Source: Stomoxys calcitrans
Taxonomy: Eukaryota > Arthropoda > Insecta > Diptera > Muscidae
Assembly (NCBI RefSeq): GCF_963082655.1
Contig: NC_081552.1
Span: 99,893,823 to 99,957,822 of the forward strand
Reading direction: 5' to 3'
Length of the DNA: 64,000 bases
Shown here: positions 23,360-34,025 of the stretch, one piece after another
Position numbering within the stretch: the stretch's first letter is position 1
How the letters are laid out: each line of letters opens with the position of its first letter
Made by a program: the position numbers and the translations under genes
The notes under the pieces: model-generated
Seen by the model: only the letters and a program-made list of their open reading frames with translations
The model's database searches: none
Told to the model about the DNA's origin: nothing

Positions 23360-24454
23360 TTGACTTATGGCGTTCCAATGGAATATACAAGTATAACATA
23401 TACGTACAGCGACTATAGAATCATTGATTATAACTCACTACTTTGTGAAATTGGCACCGTTGAGTGGCAGAAACTTTATGGCATGTCTTGCGTAGATGAA
23501 CAGATTGCATTTCTTCAACGTAATGTGAGTCAGATTTTCGACAAATGTGTTCCGATGAAGACCCAAACTGTTTTTTCGAATGGAAATCAGTGGTTTGATA
23601 ATGATATTAAAGTATTAATACGTAAAAGAGATTGTGCGTTCTCTCGATGGAAGCGTTTTAGAACACCTGAACTCTTTAATGATTACAAGCGTGCGAGGAA
23701 TCAGACCACTTCTTGTATAAAGACGAAGAAAATAGCTTATTTTAGTCGTAAATTGCAAGAGGCATTGAACACGAAAGATACTTGGAGACATATTAAGTCA
23801 ATTGGAAAAGGAAGTGATAATGCATCAATGGATAGACATGTTGATTTAGATGAGATTAATAGGAGTTTCTTGAACATATCTTTTCCTGAGCCAAACGTAC
23901 ATTTCTACGCCAGTGAATTTAGTAACGTAAACCATAGTAGTAACAACACCTCACCAGACCTACGTTTTGATCTTGAGCGTTTTGAACAAAGCGATATCGT
24001 TTGCGCTGTAGAATCGATTAAGTCTAATGCCATTGGCTCTGATGGTATAGACCCAAGATTTTTTAGGATAATTCTACCCTTTATTCTTCCGTATATGTGC
24101 CATCTTTTTAACAATATTATTTTACGGAGTTGCTATCCACAGTCTTGGAAACGGGCAAGGATAGTCCCAATACCAAAGAACAACAAGGAATTTAGGCCAA
24201 TAGCAATACTTCCATACGTTTCTAAGATATTTGAGACTCTAGTCAACCCGAAAATATCTGAATATATTGCGAATAATTCGCTGCTAACAGATTTTCAATC
24301 TGGTTTCCGGCCAAAGCACAGTTGCACTACTGCACTTTTGAAAGTAGTTGAAGATGTAAGGAGTGATATTGACAGAGATAAAGTTACCTTTCTTGTTCTT
24401 TTAGATCATTCGAAAGCATTTGATTCCGTTGATCCCAATATACTTTGCCTTTAA
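23360..24454 (+). pseudogene. CL ORF2, part 2: reverse transcriptase fingers and palm
   Basis: Resumes after HA-14 in the same frame. It has the connecting region, then RT: SNAIGSDGID, ARIVPIPKN, RPIAILPYVSKIFE, DFQSGFRPKHSCTTAL and VLLDHSKAFDSVD, where the first catalytic Asp (motif A) is intact. The frame ends at 24452-24454 in TAA, where an AAA Lys codon is likely in an intact copy because the next codons (LKHLFKF) continue the protein. Otherwise the roughly 365 codons are open. Confidence 0.85.
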
Positions 24455-25256
24455 CTGAAACATTTATTTAAATTTTCTGAACAACGGATCTTATATATTC
24501 CTATCTTTCGAATAGAAGCCAATCGGTATGTGTTTATAGCCGCTGTTCTAGTTATCTTCCAGGCTCAAGAGGTGTTCCACAGGGATCTGTATTGGGCTCA
24601 CTCCTTTTTTCCTTATATAGCAATGACCTTCCTGGACAGTTGCGCAACTCTGGTATTCATATGTATGCCGACGACGCACAGCTGTATATGAGCTCCTCGC
24701 CGGAGAGGCTGATCGATGGCGTACTTCGACTAAATAATGACTTGGATAGGATAAACACATGGGAAAACGCCAACGGACTACTTTTAAATCCAACAAAGTC
24801 AAAGTGCCTTGTAATTGGTAGGAATCGGGTGACAATGCCGCCCAATCTTGATGTGGCAATTGCTGGAGCCCCAATTGAGATTGGGGCTCCAGCAATAGGA
24901 ATAAATTGCACGTGGCCTTTAACGATTTCGTTAGATACATTTTTAGAGACCGGGTATCTGACTTTGCCAGACAAGTATATGGTGCCTCTTTTAACTCGTT
25001 CCTTAAGATACGCTCGTTGCAAATGATCCACAAGATAATTTATACAAATGAACCGTCATATCTGGCTTCTGTATTGCGTTTTGCCAACTCTACAAGAGGT
25101 AAACAAGTAATACAAATACGTCATCAATATCGTGTATCTAAACAATAGTTCTTTGTTAATTCTATACGTCTCTGGAATAATCTTCCCAATTCATTCATTC
25201 AAATTATAAGTTATGAACGACAGTTCAAATCTTTGATTTATAATCATTTTAATTAA
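24455..25256 (+). pseudogene. CL ORF2, part 3: RT catalytic core end and C-terminus
   Basis: After the nonsense codon the frame shifts once near 24470-24500. Then come [20 protein letters not shown] (motif B), MYADDAQLY (motif C; both Asp of YADD present, codons at 24664-24675) and [13 protein letters not shown]. At 24859-24905 an inverted repeat and a frame change mark a deletion that removed most of the thumb-side linker. [11 protein letters not shown] and the C-terminal SIRLWNNLPNSF follow, with one further in-frame TAG at 25146-25148. The end is TAA at 25254-25256. Confidence 0.8.
24859..24896. repeat. 17-bp perfect inverted repeat in CL ORF2
   Basis: Arms 24859-24875 and 24880-24896 (ATTGCTGGAGCCCCAAT and its complement) with loop TGAG. 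It sits at the deletion/frameshift point, so the right arm probably arose during the rearrangement. Confidence 0.9.
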
Positions 25257-25487
25257 TTATTTGTTTTGTTTTTTTTATAACTATTTATTAATTTATTTTA
25301 TTAGTAACTTTGATTAAATTGTTAAATTTTCTTTAAAGTTTCTTTTTCTTCTTTTTTATTTTATTTGAACCTTTTTTTTACTTAAATATTGTAACAGTAA
25401 CTTTGCTTAAATTGTTAAATATTTTGTACCAATTATTGTTCTATTTAAATGAAAACTTGTTGAACTCATTGTATTTGTCAATTTACT
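25257..25487 (+). other. CL 3' untranslated region
   Basis: T-rich, with the sequence AGTAACTTTGATTAAATTG at about 25303 repeated with one change (..GCTTAAATTG) at about 25396. The end is placed before the palindrome at 25500, with an uncertainty of about 20 bp. Confidence 0.6.
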
Positions 25488-25499
25488 AACCCATGCTTT

Positions 25500-25520
25500 A
25501 TATAAGACACTGTCTTATAT
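25500..25520. repeat. Perfect palindrome at CL/HA-15 boundary
   Basis: ATATAAGACA-C-TGTCTTATAT, ten-bp arms. A third GTCTTATAT copy follows at 25521. It lies exactly between CL and HA-15. Confidence 0.85.
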
Positions 25521-25616
25521 GTCTTATATACTTTATGGGGTCTCAGACGAATATTTCGAGTAGTTACAAACAGAATGACGAACTTAGTATACCCCCATCC
25601 TATGGTGGGGGGTATA
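25521..25616 (-). mobile_element. HA-15: 5' tip of a Helentron-like element
   Basis: Keeps TTATGGGGTCTCAGACG to GGTGGGGGGTATA only; the core and array are absent. Confidence 0.7.
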
Positions 25617-25892
25617 ATATATTAAAAAGCCTTTTCCTCCTTCTTGACCATTTTCATAATCTACCTCCGAATACCTTTCATTCGAGTCCCATTTTGTCAT
25701 TATCGTCCATTAAACCTATTTTAGGGAGGTTTTGGGATCGGGGCGGCCCTAACTGGGTGGCCGGATCCAATTTTTAATAAAAAATTCGTTGTCTACACCT
25801 GAATACCTTTCATTTGAGTCCCATATTGCCCCGATCCGTTCACTTTAATTTTGGGGTTGTACTTTTAGGGTAAGGGGGAGGGTAGCATGTAG
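25617..25892 (+). repeat. HE-2: fragment of HE polar repeat
   Basis: Two units (CTTTCATTCGAGTCCCATT and CATTTGAGTCCCATATTGC), breaking at GTAAGGGGGAGGGTA. Confidence 0.55.
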
Positions 25893-26219
25893 CATTCCCG
25901 GGGATTTCTACCGCAAGAATACCCAAGAGCATCGGCCAGAGAATACATGTCGGTCCACTTTTCATGATATGAAGTTCTTCTTGTGTGGCACTTCATATCA
26001 TGACCGGAAATTTCTGCCAGAGTTAAACTACCCCGGAATCAAATTGTAAAAAAGGGAGGAGTCAGATGATTCTGGGCTCGAAAGGAAGCCGATCTGGGCT
26101 ATAGAATCGTTACACCAAAGAAAACTCTAGTATGAGTAGGATTTTTTACGAAGAAATTATAAAAACCAGTCCTTAATTTAAGAAAATTGAGAAAGAAGTG
26201 CATGGTGATAAGAAGGGGC
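25893..26219. other. Unassigned segment upstream of GY
   Basis: Contains the 14-bp inverted repeat at 25962-26003 and a purine run AAAAAAGGGAGGAG at 26048-26061 that resembles a polypurine tract. It may be the leader or another element's end. No LTR pair could be matched by eye. Confidence 0.4.
25962..26003. repeat. 14-bp perfect inverted repeat
   Basis: TCATGATATGAAGT (25962-25975) and ACTTCATATCATGA (25990-26003) around a 14-base loop. Confidence 0.9.
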
Positions 26220-26359
26220 ACACGATTAGCAGTGAAAACCATAGTGATGAATAATGATAAAAGATTCTATGCTAAGACGAAAGTAGGTGGGAAAGAAGTA
26301 AAAGCACCCTCCGAGCTTTTTCTACGTGATTTTGAGAAATCTATTGTTAACTAAATAAT

Positions 26360-26800
26360 TTGAATGTTAAAACAGCGAATGGAAGTTCGACATCGGTTAA
26401 GGGCATCATCACTTTGCCAGTTGTGTGGAAAGATTCAACACGTAAATTGGCCTTTCTTATCGTTCCTGATCTCGAGCAGGAGTTTTATTTCGGAGTTGAC
26501 TTTTGGCGGGCTTTTGGGTTGTCAGTTGTGGGTGAGCCTGGTATTTTTTGCAACAGAATGGCAGAGGTTGTTACTTTGGGTGAGAACGAACCCGATATTA
26601 ATCAACATCCTTTGACAGATCTGCAACGACAGCGGATGAATGAGGTCAAGCTACAGTTTCCATCATGTGCTGTTTTGGGGTTGGGTCGCATCTCGTTGGA
26701 ACAGCATGTCATTGAGGTTAACAAGGAGGACGTCCCCATTAAACAGCGGCATTATGCTTATGCTGGGGTTATAGAACGCATACTTAAGCGGGGGTTATAG
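26360..26800 (+). pseudogene. GY: protease C-terminal part and start of RT
   Basis: 146 codons. NVKTANGSSTSVKG, TLPVVWK, LAFLIVPDLEQEFYFGVDFWRAFGL is the second half of the aspartic protease region. HPLTDLQRQRM, GRISLEQHVIEV and VPIKQRHYAYAG lead into RT, where the frame then fails. The DT/SG protease active site is not found upstream (26220-26350 gives KVGGKEVKAPSELFLRDFEKS in another frame, ending in a stop), so the enzyme is dead. The ATG used is simply the first in the frame. Confidence 0.75.
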
Positions 26801-26915
26801 AACCCAGCAAGAGTAGCCCCCCAGAGAATGTGCCGCCTTATGGACATGGTTATACCTGCCGCCATAAGGAATAAAGTGTTCGGTTTCAACCGACTTTGAC
26901 TTCCATAAGGACCTG

Positions 26916-27128
26916 TTGAGCAAAGTTGCGTCTTACCTGGCCATTGCTGGGTTGATAATCAATGTGGAGAAGAGCAGATTTTGCCAGAGGCGGGTTCGGT
27001 ATTTGGGTTTCGTTGTTGGCGATGAATTCATAAGCACCGATGAGACGAAGGTGGAAGCTGTGAGGAACTTCCTGCTACCAAAGACTCCAAGGCAGCTAAG
27101 AAGGTTTCTTGGTATGTGTGGGCGGTAA
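26916..27128 (+). pseudogene. GY: RT thumb and connection
   Basis: SKVASYLAIAGLIINVEKSRFCQRRVRYLGFVVGD and TKVEAVRNFLLPKTPRQLRRFLGMCG are typical of the end of gypsy RT and the tether. The palm with YxDD is missing between 26800 and 26900. Confidence 0.8.
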
Positions 27129-27476
27129 CGGCGTTTTATCCAAGATTACGCTTCAATTGTGGCACCCTTACATGAATGCTAGGGAAAGGAGAATATCCGT
27201 CGATTTGCCCTATCTGAGGAGGCACTGCGCCTTTGATCGCCTAACGGATTGCTTGACTTCGGCACCAGTCTTGGTGAATCCTGATTTCTCCAGGCATTTC
27301 TATGTGGCACCTCATCACTCGGTGTGGGTGGCGTTTTTTTTCAAATGAACGAGGAGGAGCGCACCCGATCACATACCTGTTCGCAAAGCTTAACAAGGCA
27401 CAGAGGAATTATGACCGAGCTGGAGTGCTATGCAGCTGTACTTAGTATGAATAAGTTCCGGCCATACATCTAGGCT
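27129..27476 (+). pseudogene. GY: degenerate RNase H
   Basis: AFDRLTDCLTSAPVLVNPDFSRHFYV introduces RNase H, but the expected catalytic DAS stretch reads as a frameshifted run. Traces of AKLNKAQRNY and ELECYAAVLSMNKFRPYI follow in another frame. No intact active site. Confidence 0.7.
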
Positions 27477-28407
27477 GTGGTTAAAGAATGCACGATTTGT
27501 GATGTCAGTAAGAATCTGAATCCGTATAAGAGACCTGTGATGGGTAAAGAGTTTCTAACAGATGGACCATTCCAAAGGGTTTATATTGCCCTTATGGGTC
27601 CATACGAGACGAGAGATGGCAGTACATTGATTTTTGTATGCCTTGATCATTTCACGAAGTATTTTCTACTTGAGACGATGCGCGCAGCGGCCGCTTGTAA
27701 TGTTGTGAAATTTCTCGAGAAATTATTGTTTCACGTATTTGGAGTCCCCGAGTATATAGACTCGGATAATGGAAGGCAGTTTCTCTCGGAAATCTTTCGA
27801 GAGTTTATGGCTAAGTACGGCGTGACGAATATAAGAACAGGTCAGCATGCACCACAAGCAAACGTGGCAGAGCGTGTGAACAGGTCCATTTTCCAGATGA
27901 TTAGGTCATTTCTGGGTTCAGATAAACGTAATTAGGACCAACATATTAATGATATAGAGTTTGTCTTACGAAGTACATACAAAAGCTCGATAAACAAGTC
28001 ACCATACTGTGCAACATTTGGTGTGAATATGGTTCAATATGCGTCCTCTTATGAGCTTTTAGGGAGACTGGGTGAGTTGAGGAAGGTAGATTTATATTTG
28101 GACGGTCTTTCCGACAGTAGCTAATTGAATAGGGAAAACATTTTTCATAATTTGAAGCTAACAGACGAACGATCTTCGTGGTTCTACAACTTGAGATTGG
28201 GCTGTGTAAAGTTTTTTTTAAGGAACAAGTAGTTTACCGCAGAAACTTTAAGCCGAGCAGTTAGTTAAATAATTACAATTCAAAGCTAGCACTTACTGGT
28301 GTCAGATGTATCGTCCTAGAGGTTTTGGGTAAATCACTTTATGCATTGGGTGGAATAAATCGAAAGGTCATGGGGATATTTCACGGAAAGGATCTTTTCA
28401 CTATATA
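27477..28407 (+). pseudogene. GY: integrase, broken
   Basis: Inserts element DNA into the genome. CTICDVSKN is the end of the HHCC zinc finger; the first half is deleted. In the core, RVYIALMGPYETRDGST has Ala where the family carries the first catalytic Asp. SDNGRQF keeps the second Asp, and QANVAERVNRS keeps the Glu. After a stop at 27933 the core continues (DQHINDIEFVLRSTYKSSINKSPY), then a C-terminal part with YRRNFK-like and GKSLYALGG, MGIFHGKDL in a shifted frame, ending near 28407. One substitution, several stops and frameshifts make it nonfunctional. Confidence 0.8.
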
Positions 28408-28736
28408 GATTATAAAATTTTTTTATGCCTGAAAAATGATGAGCCCGGAAAGTACCGCGGGTCCCTAGGTATACCTATGGACATGGGCTTTGCATTTTTA
28501 TTTACGCACACGTACCATAGAGAATTTGCATCGACAGGTGCAAGCATGTGATGAAACCGGGTATTGGCTTCCAACAAGGAGCTCAATTATCACCCTGCAT
28601 TTCTGGAATGCGACTGTGAAGTACTGTTCTGTGGATAATTTACTTGTACAGAAGAGATGTTAAGGAAAAAAAGATCACTTCCTGCTGCTCGTTTCACAAA
28701 AAGAATAAGAAAAGACTTTTGCCAAAAGAATCATTA
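28408..28736. other. Unassigned segment behind GY
   Basis: Could hold the 3' region or LTR of GY, but no matching copy upstream is visible. Contains the 12-bp palindrome TAGGTATACCTA at 28466-28477. No coding signal. Confidence 0.4.
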
Positions 28737-28971
28737 TTGGGTTGCCCAAAAAGTAATTGTGGATTTTTCATATAGTCGGTGTTGACAATTTTTTTCACAA
28801 CTTGTGACTCTGTAATTGCATTCTTTCTTCTGTCAGTTCTCAGCTGTAACTTTTAGCTTGCTTTAGAAAAAAAGTGTAAAAAAGTATATTTGATTAAAGT
28901 TCATTCTAAGTTTTATTAAAAATGCATTTATTTCTTTTAAAAAATCCGCAATTACTTTTTGGGCAACCCAA
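28737..28971 (+). mobile_element. MM-1: mariner-type MITE, 235 bp
   Basis: Terminal inverted repeats TTGGGTTGCCCAAAAAGTAA.. / ..TTACTTTTTGGGCAACCCAA extend for about 32 bp with few mismatches. It is flanked by TA on both sides (28735-28736, 28972-28973), as for mariner/Tc1. No transposase. Confidence 0.9.
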
Positions 28972-28973
28972 TA

Positions 28974-29311
28974 TTAATTTCGCTGAAATCAATTTTGAAT
29001 TACCTCAAATAACGAAAAAAAAGGAAAATGAAAAACACAGAGTTACAAGAAACAAAGGGACTTCATAGTTTTTGTGGTCAGTAAACAAAAAACGAAAAAT
29101 AAAAGAAAGAAAATTGTTGGCAGCTTAAATTGCAACAAGGAAACAAAACAGAAAAAGGTATATTCATACGTAAGAAAATTGTTAATAATAAATCAAATGA
29201 AATCCAAAAAGACAAAATTAAGGTGCAACATGTCCGAAGCCTCTGTTACATTACCAAATATATTCAACTAAAAATTATCAGAAACGTAAACGAAAACTAA
29301 AAACCAATAAA
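28974..29311. other. Unassigned A-rich segment
   Basis: About half A by eye, with many AAAC/AAAG words. The longest open frame (29074-29271) is lysine-rich low complexity and shows no family. Nothing supportable. Confidence 0.4.
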
Positions 29312-30412
29312 AACAAGTAAAAGCGCGCTAAGTTCGGCCCGGCCGAATCTTATATACCCTCCACCATGGATCGCATCTGTCATGTTCTTTTTCCGGCATC
29401 TCTTCTTAGGCAAAAAATGGATATAAGAAGAGATTTGCTCTGCTATTAGAGCGATATCAAGATATGGTCCGGTTTGGACCACAATTAAATTATATGTTGT
29501 AGACCTATGTAAAATGTCATCCAATTCGAATATTTTACTTCTTGAGTAAAATAGAGAGAACGATTTATACGGGAGCTGTATCAGGCTATAGACCGATTTA
29601 GACCATAATAAACAAGAATGTTGATAGTCATGAGAGGATCTGTCGTACAAAATTTCAAATCGGATAATAATTGCGACCTCTAGAGGCTCAAGAAGTCAAG
29701 ATCCCAGATCGCCTTATATGGCAGCTATATAAGGTTATGAACCGATTTAAACCTTATTTGACACAGTTGTTGAAAATAAGAATAAAATACGTCATGCAAA
29801 AAACCAAATCGGATAGGAATTGCGACCTCTATTAGCTCAAGAACTCAAGTCCCCAGAACTATTTATATGACAGCTATATCAGGTTATGGACCGATTTCAA
29901 CCATTCTTGACACAGTTGTTGGATATCACAACAAAATACGTCGTGCAAAATTCATTCAAGTCGGATAAGAATTGCGCCCACTAGGGGCTCAAGAAGTCAA
30001 GACCCAAGATCGGTTTATATAACAAACATAACAAAAAACGTCGTGCAAAATTTTATTCCAATTGGATTAGAATTGCGCACTCTAGAGGCTCAAGATGTCA
30101 AGACCCAAGATCGGTTTATATGGCAGCTATATCAAAACATGGACCGATTTGGCTTATTAACAATACCAACTGACCTACACTAAAAAGAAGTACTTTTGCA
30201 TAATTTCAAGCGGCTAGCTTCAATCCTTCGAAAGTTAGCGTGCTTTCGACAGACAGACGGACGGACAGACGGACGGACATGGCTAGATCGATATAAAATG
30301 TCGCGACGATCAAGAATATATATACTTTATGGGGTCTCAGATGAATATTTCGAGTAGTTACAAACAGAATGACGAAATTAGTATACCCCCCCATCCTATG
30401 GTGGAGGGTATA
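29312..30412 (-). mobile_element. HA-16: complete Helentron-like element, 1.1 kb
   Basis: Both ends present: 3' AACAAGTAAAAGCGCGC with hairpin TTCGGCCCGGCCGAA, and 5' CCTATGGTGGAGGGTATA. About five units, GTCY tract at 30248-30285 and core. Confidence 0.8.
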
Positions 30413-30748
30413 AAAATGAATTTGTATTTGTTTGTGGGTTTGTAAATTTGTTTGTTCCGCATAGACTCAAAAACGGCTAAACCAATTGCTTTGAAATTTT
30501 CACATATTGTGGGGAGTGGTCCGGAAGGAGAAATAGGCTACATATATTTTTGATATCGGAAGGGGGGCGGACTCCTCCCTCCCTCTTACCCTAAAAGTAC
30601 CACTCAAAAATAAAAGTGCACCGATCGCGACAATATGGGATTCAAATGATAGGTATTTAAGAGTAGAGTACGAATTTTATATTAAAATTTGGGTCTAAGT
30701 AATTGGGGGGTCGCCCCGACCCCAAATACCAAAAAAACTGCTTCAAAA
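30413..30748 (-). repeat. HE-3: 3' part of HE polar repeat
   Basis: (GTTT)-rich tail, TTCCGCATAGACTC, GTCCGGAAGGAG, then one to two units to CTGCTTCAAAAC, where HA-17 starts. It lies between HA-16 and HA-17. Confidence 0.55.
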
Positions 30749-32849
30749 CGGCCCTTCGGCCGGGCCGAATCTTATATACCCTCCACCATGGATCGCATTT
30801 GTCGAGTTCTTTCCCGGCATCTCCTCTTTCCCGGCATCTCCTCTTAGGCAAACAAAGGATATAAGAAAAGATTTGCTCTGCTATTAGAGCGATATCAAGA
30901 TATGGTCCGGTTTGGACCACAATTAAATTATATGTTGTAGACCTGTGTAAAATGTCAGCCAATTTGAATAAGGATTGCGCCCTTTGGGGGCTCAAGAAGT
31001 AAAATAGAGAGATCGATTTATATGAGAGCTGTATCGGGCTATAGACCGATTCAGACCATAATAAACACGTATGTTGATGGACATGAGAGGATCCGTCGTA
31101 CAAATCGGATAATAATTGCAACCTCTAAAAGCTCAGGAAGTCAAGATCCCATATCGCCTTATATGGCAGCTATATCAGTTTATGAACCGATTTGAACCTT
31201 GTTGAAAGAAAGAATAAAATACGTCATGCAAAATTTCAGCCAAATCGGATAGGAATTGCGCCCTCTAGAAGCTCAAGAAGTCAAGTCCCCAGATCTGTTT
31301 ATATGACAGGTCTAAGGTTTTAGACCGATTTGGACCATACTTGGCACAGTTGTTGGATATCATAACAAAACACGTCGTGCTAATTTCATTCTAATCGGAT
31401 AAGAATTGCGCACTCTAGAGGCTCGGGAAGTCAAGACTCAAGATCGGTTTATATGGCAGCTATAGCTATATCAGGTTATGGACCGATTTAAGCCATACCT
31501 GACATAGTTTTTGGATATCATAACAAAATACTTCGTGCAAAAATTCATTCGAATCGGATAAGAATTGCGCCCTTTAGAGGCTCAAGAAGTCAAGACCCAA
31601 GATCAGTTTATATGGCAGCTATATCAGGTTATGGACCGATTTAAGCCATACCTGGCACAGTTTTTGGATATCATAATAAAATACTTCGTGCAAAAATTCA
31701 TTCCAATCGGATAAGAATTGCGCACTCTAGTGGCTCGGGAAGTCAAGACTCAAGATCGGTTTATATGGCAGCTATATCAGGTTATGGACCGATTTCAACC
31801 ATAACTGGCACAGTTGTTGGATATAATAATAAAATATTTCGTTCAAAAATTCATTTAAATCGGATAAGAATTGCGCCCTTTAGAGGCTCAAGAACTCAAG
31901 ACCCAAGATCGGTTTATATGACAGCTATATCAGGTTATGGACCGATTTCAACCATATTTGGCACAGTTTTTGGATATCATAACAAAATACTTCGTGCGAA
32001 AATTCATTCCAATCGGATAAGAATTGCGCACTCTAGAGGCCCAAGAAGTCAAGACCCCAGATCGGTTTATATGGAAGCTATATCAGGTTATGAACCGATT
32101 TGAACGTTATTTGACACAGTTGTTGGATATCATAACAATACACGTCGTGCAAAATTTCATTCCAATCGGATAAGAATTGCGCACTCTAGAGGCTCAAGAA
32201 GTCAAGACCCAAGATCGGTTTATATGGCAGCTATATCAGGTTATGGACCGATTTAAGCCATACCTGGCACAGTTTTTGGATATCATAATAAAATACTTCG
32301 TGCAAAAATTCATTCCAATCGGATAAGAATTGCGCACTCTAGAGGCTCGGGAAGTCAAGACCCAAGATCGGTTTATATGACAGCTATATAAGGTTATGGA
32401 CCGATTTGAACCATACTTGGCACAGTTGTTGAATATCATAACGAAACACGTGGTGCAAAATTTCATTCTAATCGGATAAGAATTGCGCCCTCTAGAGGCT
32501 CAAGAAGTCAAGACCCAAGATCGGTTTATATGGCAGCTATATAAGGTTATGGACCGATTTGAACCATACTTGGCACAGTTGTTGAATATCATAACGAAAC
32601 ACGTCGTGCAAAATTTCATTCCAATCGGATAAGAATTGCGCCCTCTAGAGGCTCAAGAAGTCAAAACCCAAGATCGGTTTATATGGCAGCTATATCAAAA
32701 CATAGAAAGATATAGCCCATTTACAATACCAACCGACCTACACTTATAAGAAGTATTTGTGCAAAATTTCAAGCGGCTAGCTTTACTCCTTCGGGAGTTA
32801 GCGTGCTTTCGACAGACAGACGGACGGACGGACAGACGGACGGTACATA
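30749..32849 (-). mobile_element. HA-17: Helentron-like copy with the longest unit array
   Basis: Starts in the 3' hairpin (CTTCGGCCGGGCCGAA), with the last 20 bp of the 3' end replaced by HE-3. It has a 3' region containing a short duplication of TTTCCCGGCATCTC (30810-30845), ten to eleven units, and a GTCY tract at 32813-32845. It breaks there without core or 5' end. Confidence 0.75.
31140..32700 (-). repeat. 153-bp tandem array inside HA-17
   Basis: About ten consecutive units, each with TTTATATGGCAGCTATATC, GACCGATTT, GGCACAGTT, AATTCATTCCAATCGG and AGAATTGCG boxes. Units alternate between GCGCACTCT and GCGCCCTCT types, suggesting spread of multi-unit blocks. Confidence 0.85.
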
Positions 32850-33362
32850 ACAAAACACGTCGTGCAAAATTTCATTCCAGTCGGGTAAGAATTGCGCCCT
32901 CTAGAGGCTCAAGAAGTCAAGACCCAAGATCGGTTTATATGACAGCTATTATATCAGGTTTGATATAGTTGTTGTTGAATATCATAACAAAACACGTCGT
33001 GCAAAATTTCATTCCAATCGGATAAGAATTGTGCACTCTAAAGGCTAAAGAAGTCAAGAAGTCAAGACCCAAGATCGGTTTATATGGCAGCTATATCAAA
33101 ACATGGACCGATATAGCCCATTTACAATACCAACCGACCTACACTTATAAGAAGTATTTGTGCAAAATTTCAAGCGGCTAGCTTTAGTCCTTCGGAAGTT
33201 AGCGTGCTTTCGACACACAGACGGACGGACATGGCTAGATCGACATAAAATTTCACGACGATCAAGAATATATATACTTTATGGGGTCTCAGACGAATAT
33301 TTCGAGTAGTTACAAACAGAATGACGAAATTAGTATACCCCCCATCCTATGGTGGAGGGTAT
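32850..33362 (-). mobile_element. HA-18: 5' half of a Helentron-like element
   Basis: Starts in a unit (CATAACAAAACACGTCG) directly behind the GTCY tract of HA-17. Two to three units, one with a partial repeat of AAGTCAAGAAGTCAAGACC, then its own tract, core and intact 5' end. The pair looks like an unequal exchange between two HA copies. Confidence 0.7.
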
Positions 33363-34018
33363 AATGATGACAATGTGATGGGCATCAAAAGTGAGCTTCA
33401 CGGACAACAAATTCAGTCCCATATATTTAGCACAGTTATTGGAAGTCATAACAAAACACCTCAATCGAAAATTCAGCCAAATTGGATGAAACTTGCGCCC
33501 TCTAGCGCAGTTGTTAAAGCAAAACACCTCAAGCAAAATTACAGCCAAATCAGACAAAAAGAAGTGCGCCCTCCAGAAGCTAAAGAAGTCAAGACCCAAG
33601 ATCGGTTTATATGGCAGCTTTATTATGTTGTGAACCGATTTAAACCATACTTAGCATAGTTGCTAAAATTTCAGTCAAATCGGACGAAAATTGCGTCCCC
33701 TAGAGGCTCAGGAAGTCAAGACCCAGGATTGGTTCATATGGCAGCTATATCAAAAATATGGACCGATTTGACCCATTTATTGTACAATCCCAACCGACCT
33801 CCAATAATAAAATATTTGTGCAAAATTTCAAGTGTCTAGCTTTACTCCTTCGAAAGTTTGCGTGCTTATGACAGACGGACGGATGGACATGGCTAGATCG
33901 ACTTGAAATGTCATGAGAATCAAGAACATATACTTTATGGGGTCTTACACGCATATTTCGAGGTTTTACAAACAGAATGACGAAATTAGTATACCCCCAT
34001 CCTACGATGGAGGGTATA
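33363..34018 (-). mobile_element. HA-19: Helentron-like copy, 3' end lost
   Basis: Three to four diverged units, a short GACAGACGGACGG tract at about 33870, core and 5' end (CCTACGATGGAGGGTATA). No 3' hairpin. Confidence 0.65.
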
Positions 34019-34025
34019 AAACGAC

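Larger units (their letters stand above)
20524..25487 (+). mobile_element. CL: non-LTR retrotransposon, CR1/L2-like, interrupted
   Basis: ORF1, a spacer of about 130 bp, ORF2 with endonuclease and reverse transcriptase, and an AT-rich 3' region. There is no RNase H after RT. It is 5' truncated in ORF1, ORF2 is split by HA-14 (22022-23359), and smaller lesions follow. It is by far the most complete autonomous-type element in the window. The layout and motifs fit the jockey/CR1/L2 group; the clade needs a tree. Confidence 0.85.
26220..28407 (+). mobile_element. GY: Ty3/gypsy-type LTR retrotransposon pol remnant
   Basis: Protease end, RT end, RNase H start, integrase and integrase C-terminus lie in the canonical gypsy order, in several frames and with at least two large deletions (RT core, about 26800; RNase H to integrase zinc finger, about 27470). 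No gag, env or LTR pair was found. Confidence 0.8.

Noticed and set aside
28737..28971. LTR of the neighbouring GY element
   Set aside because: The ends are inverted repeats flanked by TA, which is mariner structure, not LTR.
29074..29271. Lysine-rich 65-codon frame
   Set aside because: Low-complexity A-rich DNA, no homology signal.
31765..32103. Open frames of 60-167 codons across HA arrays, with a repeating peptide like RGSRSQDPRSVYMAAISGY
   Set aside because: They follow the 153-bp unit (51 codons) in both orientations and in several frames, start anywhere and end at unit mutations. This is an artefact of a repeat length divisible by three.
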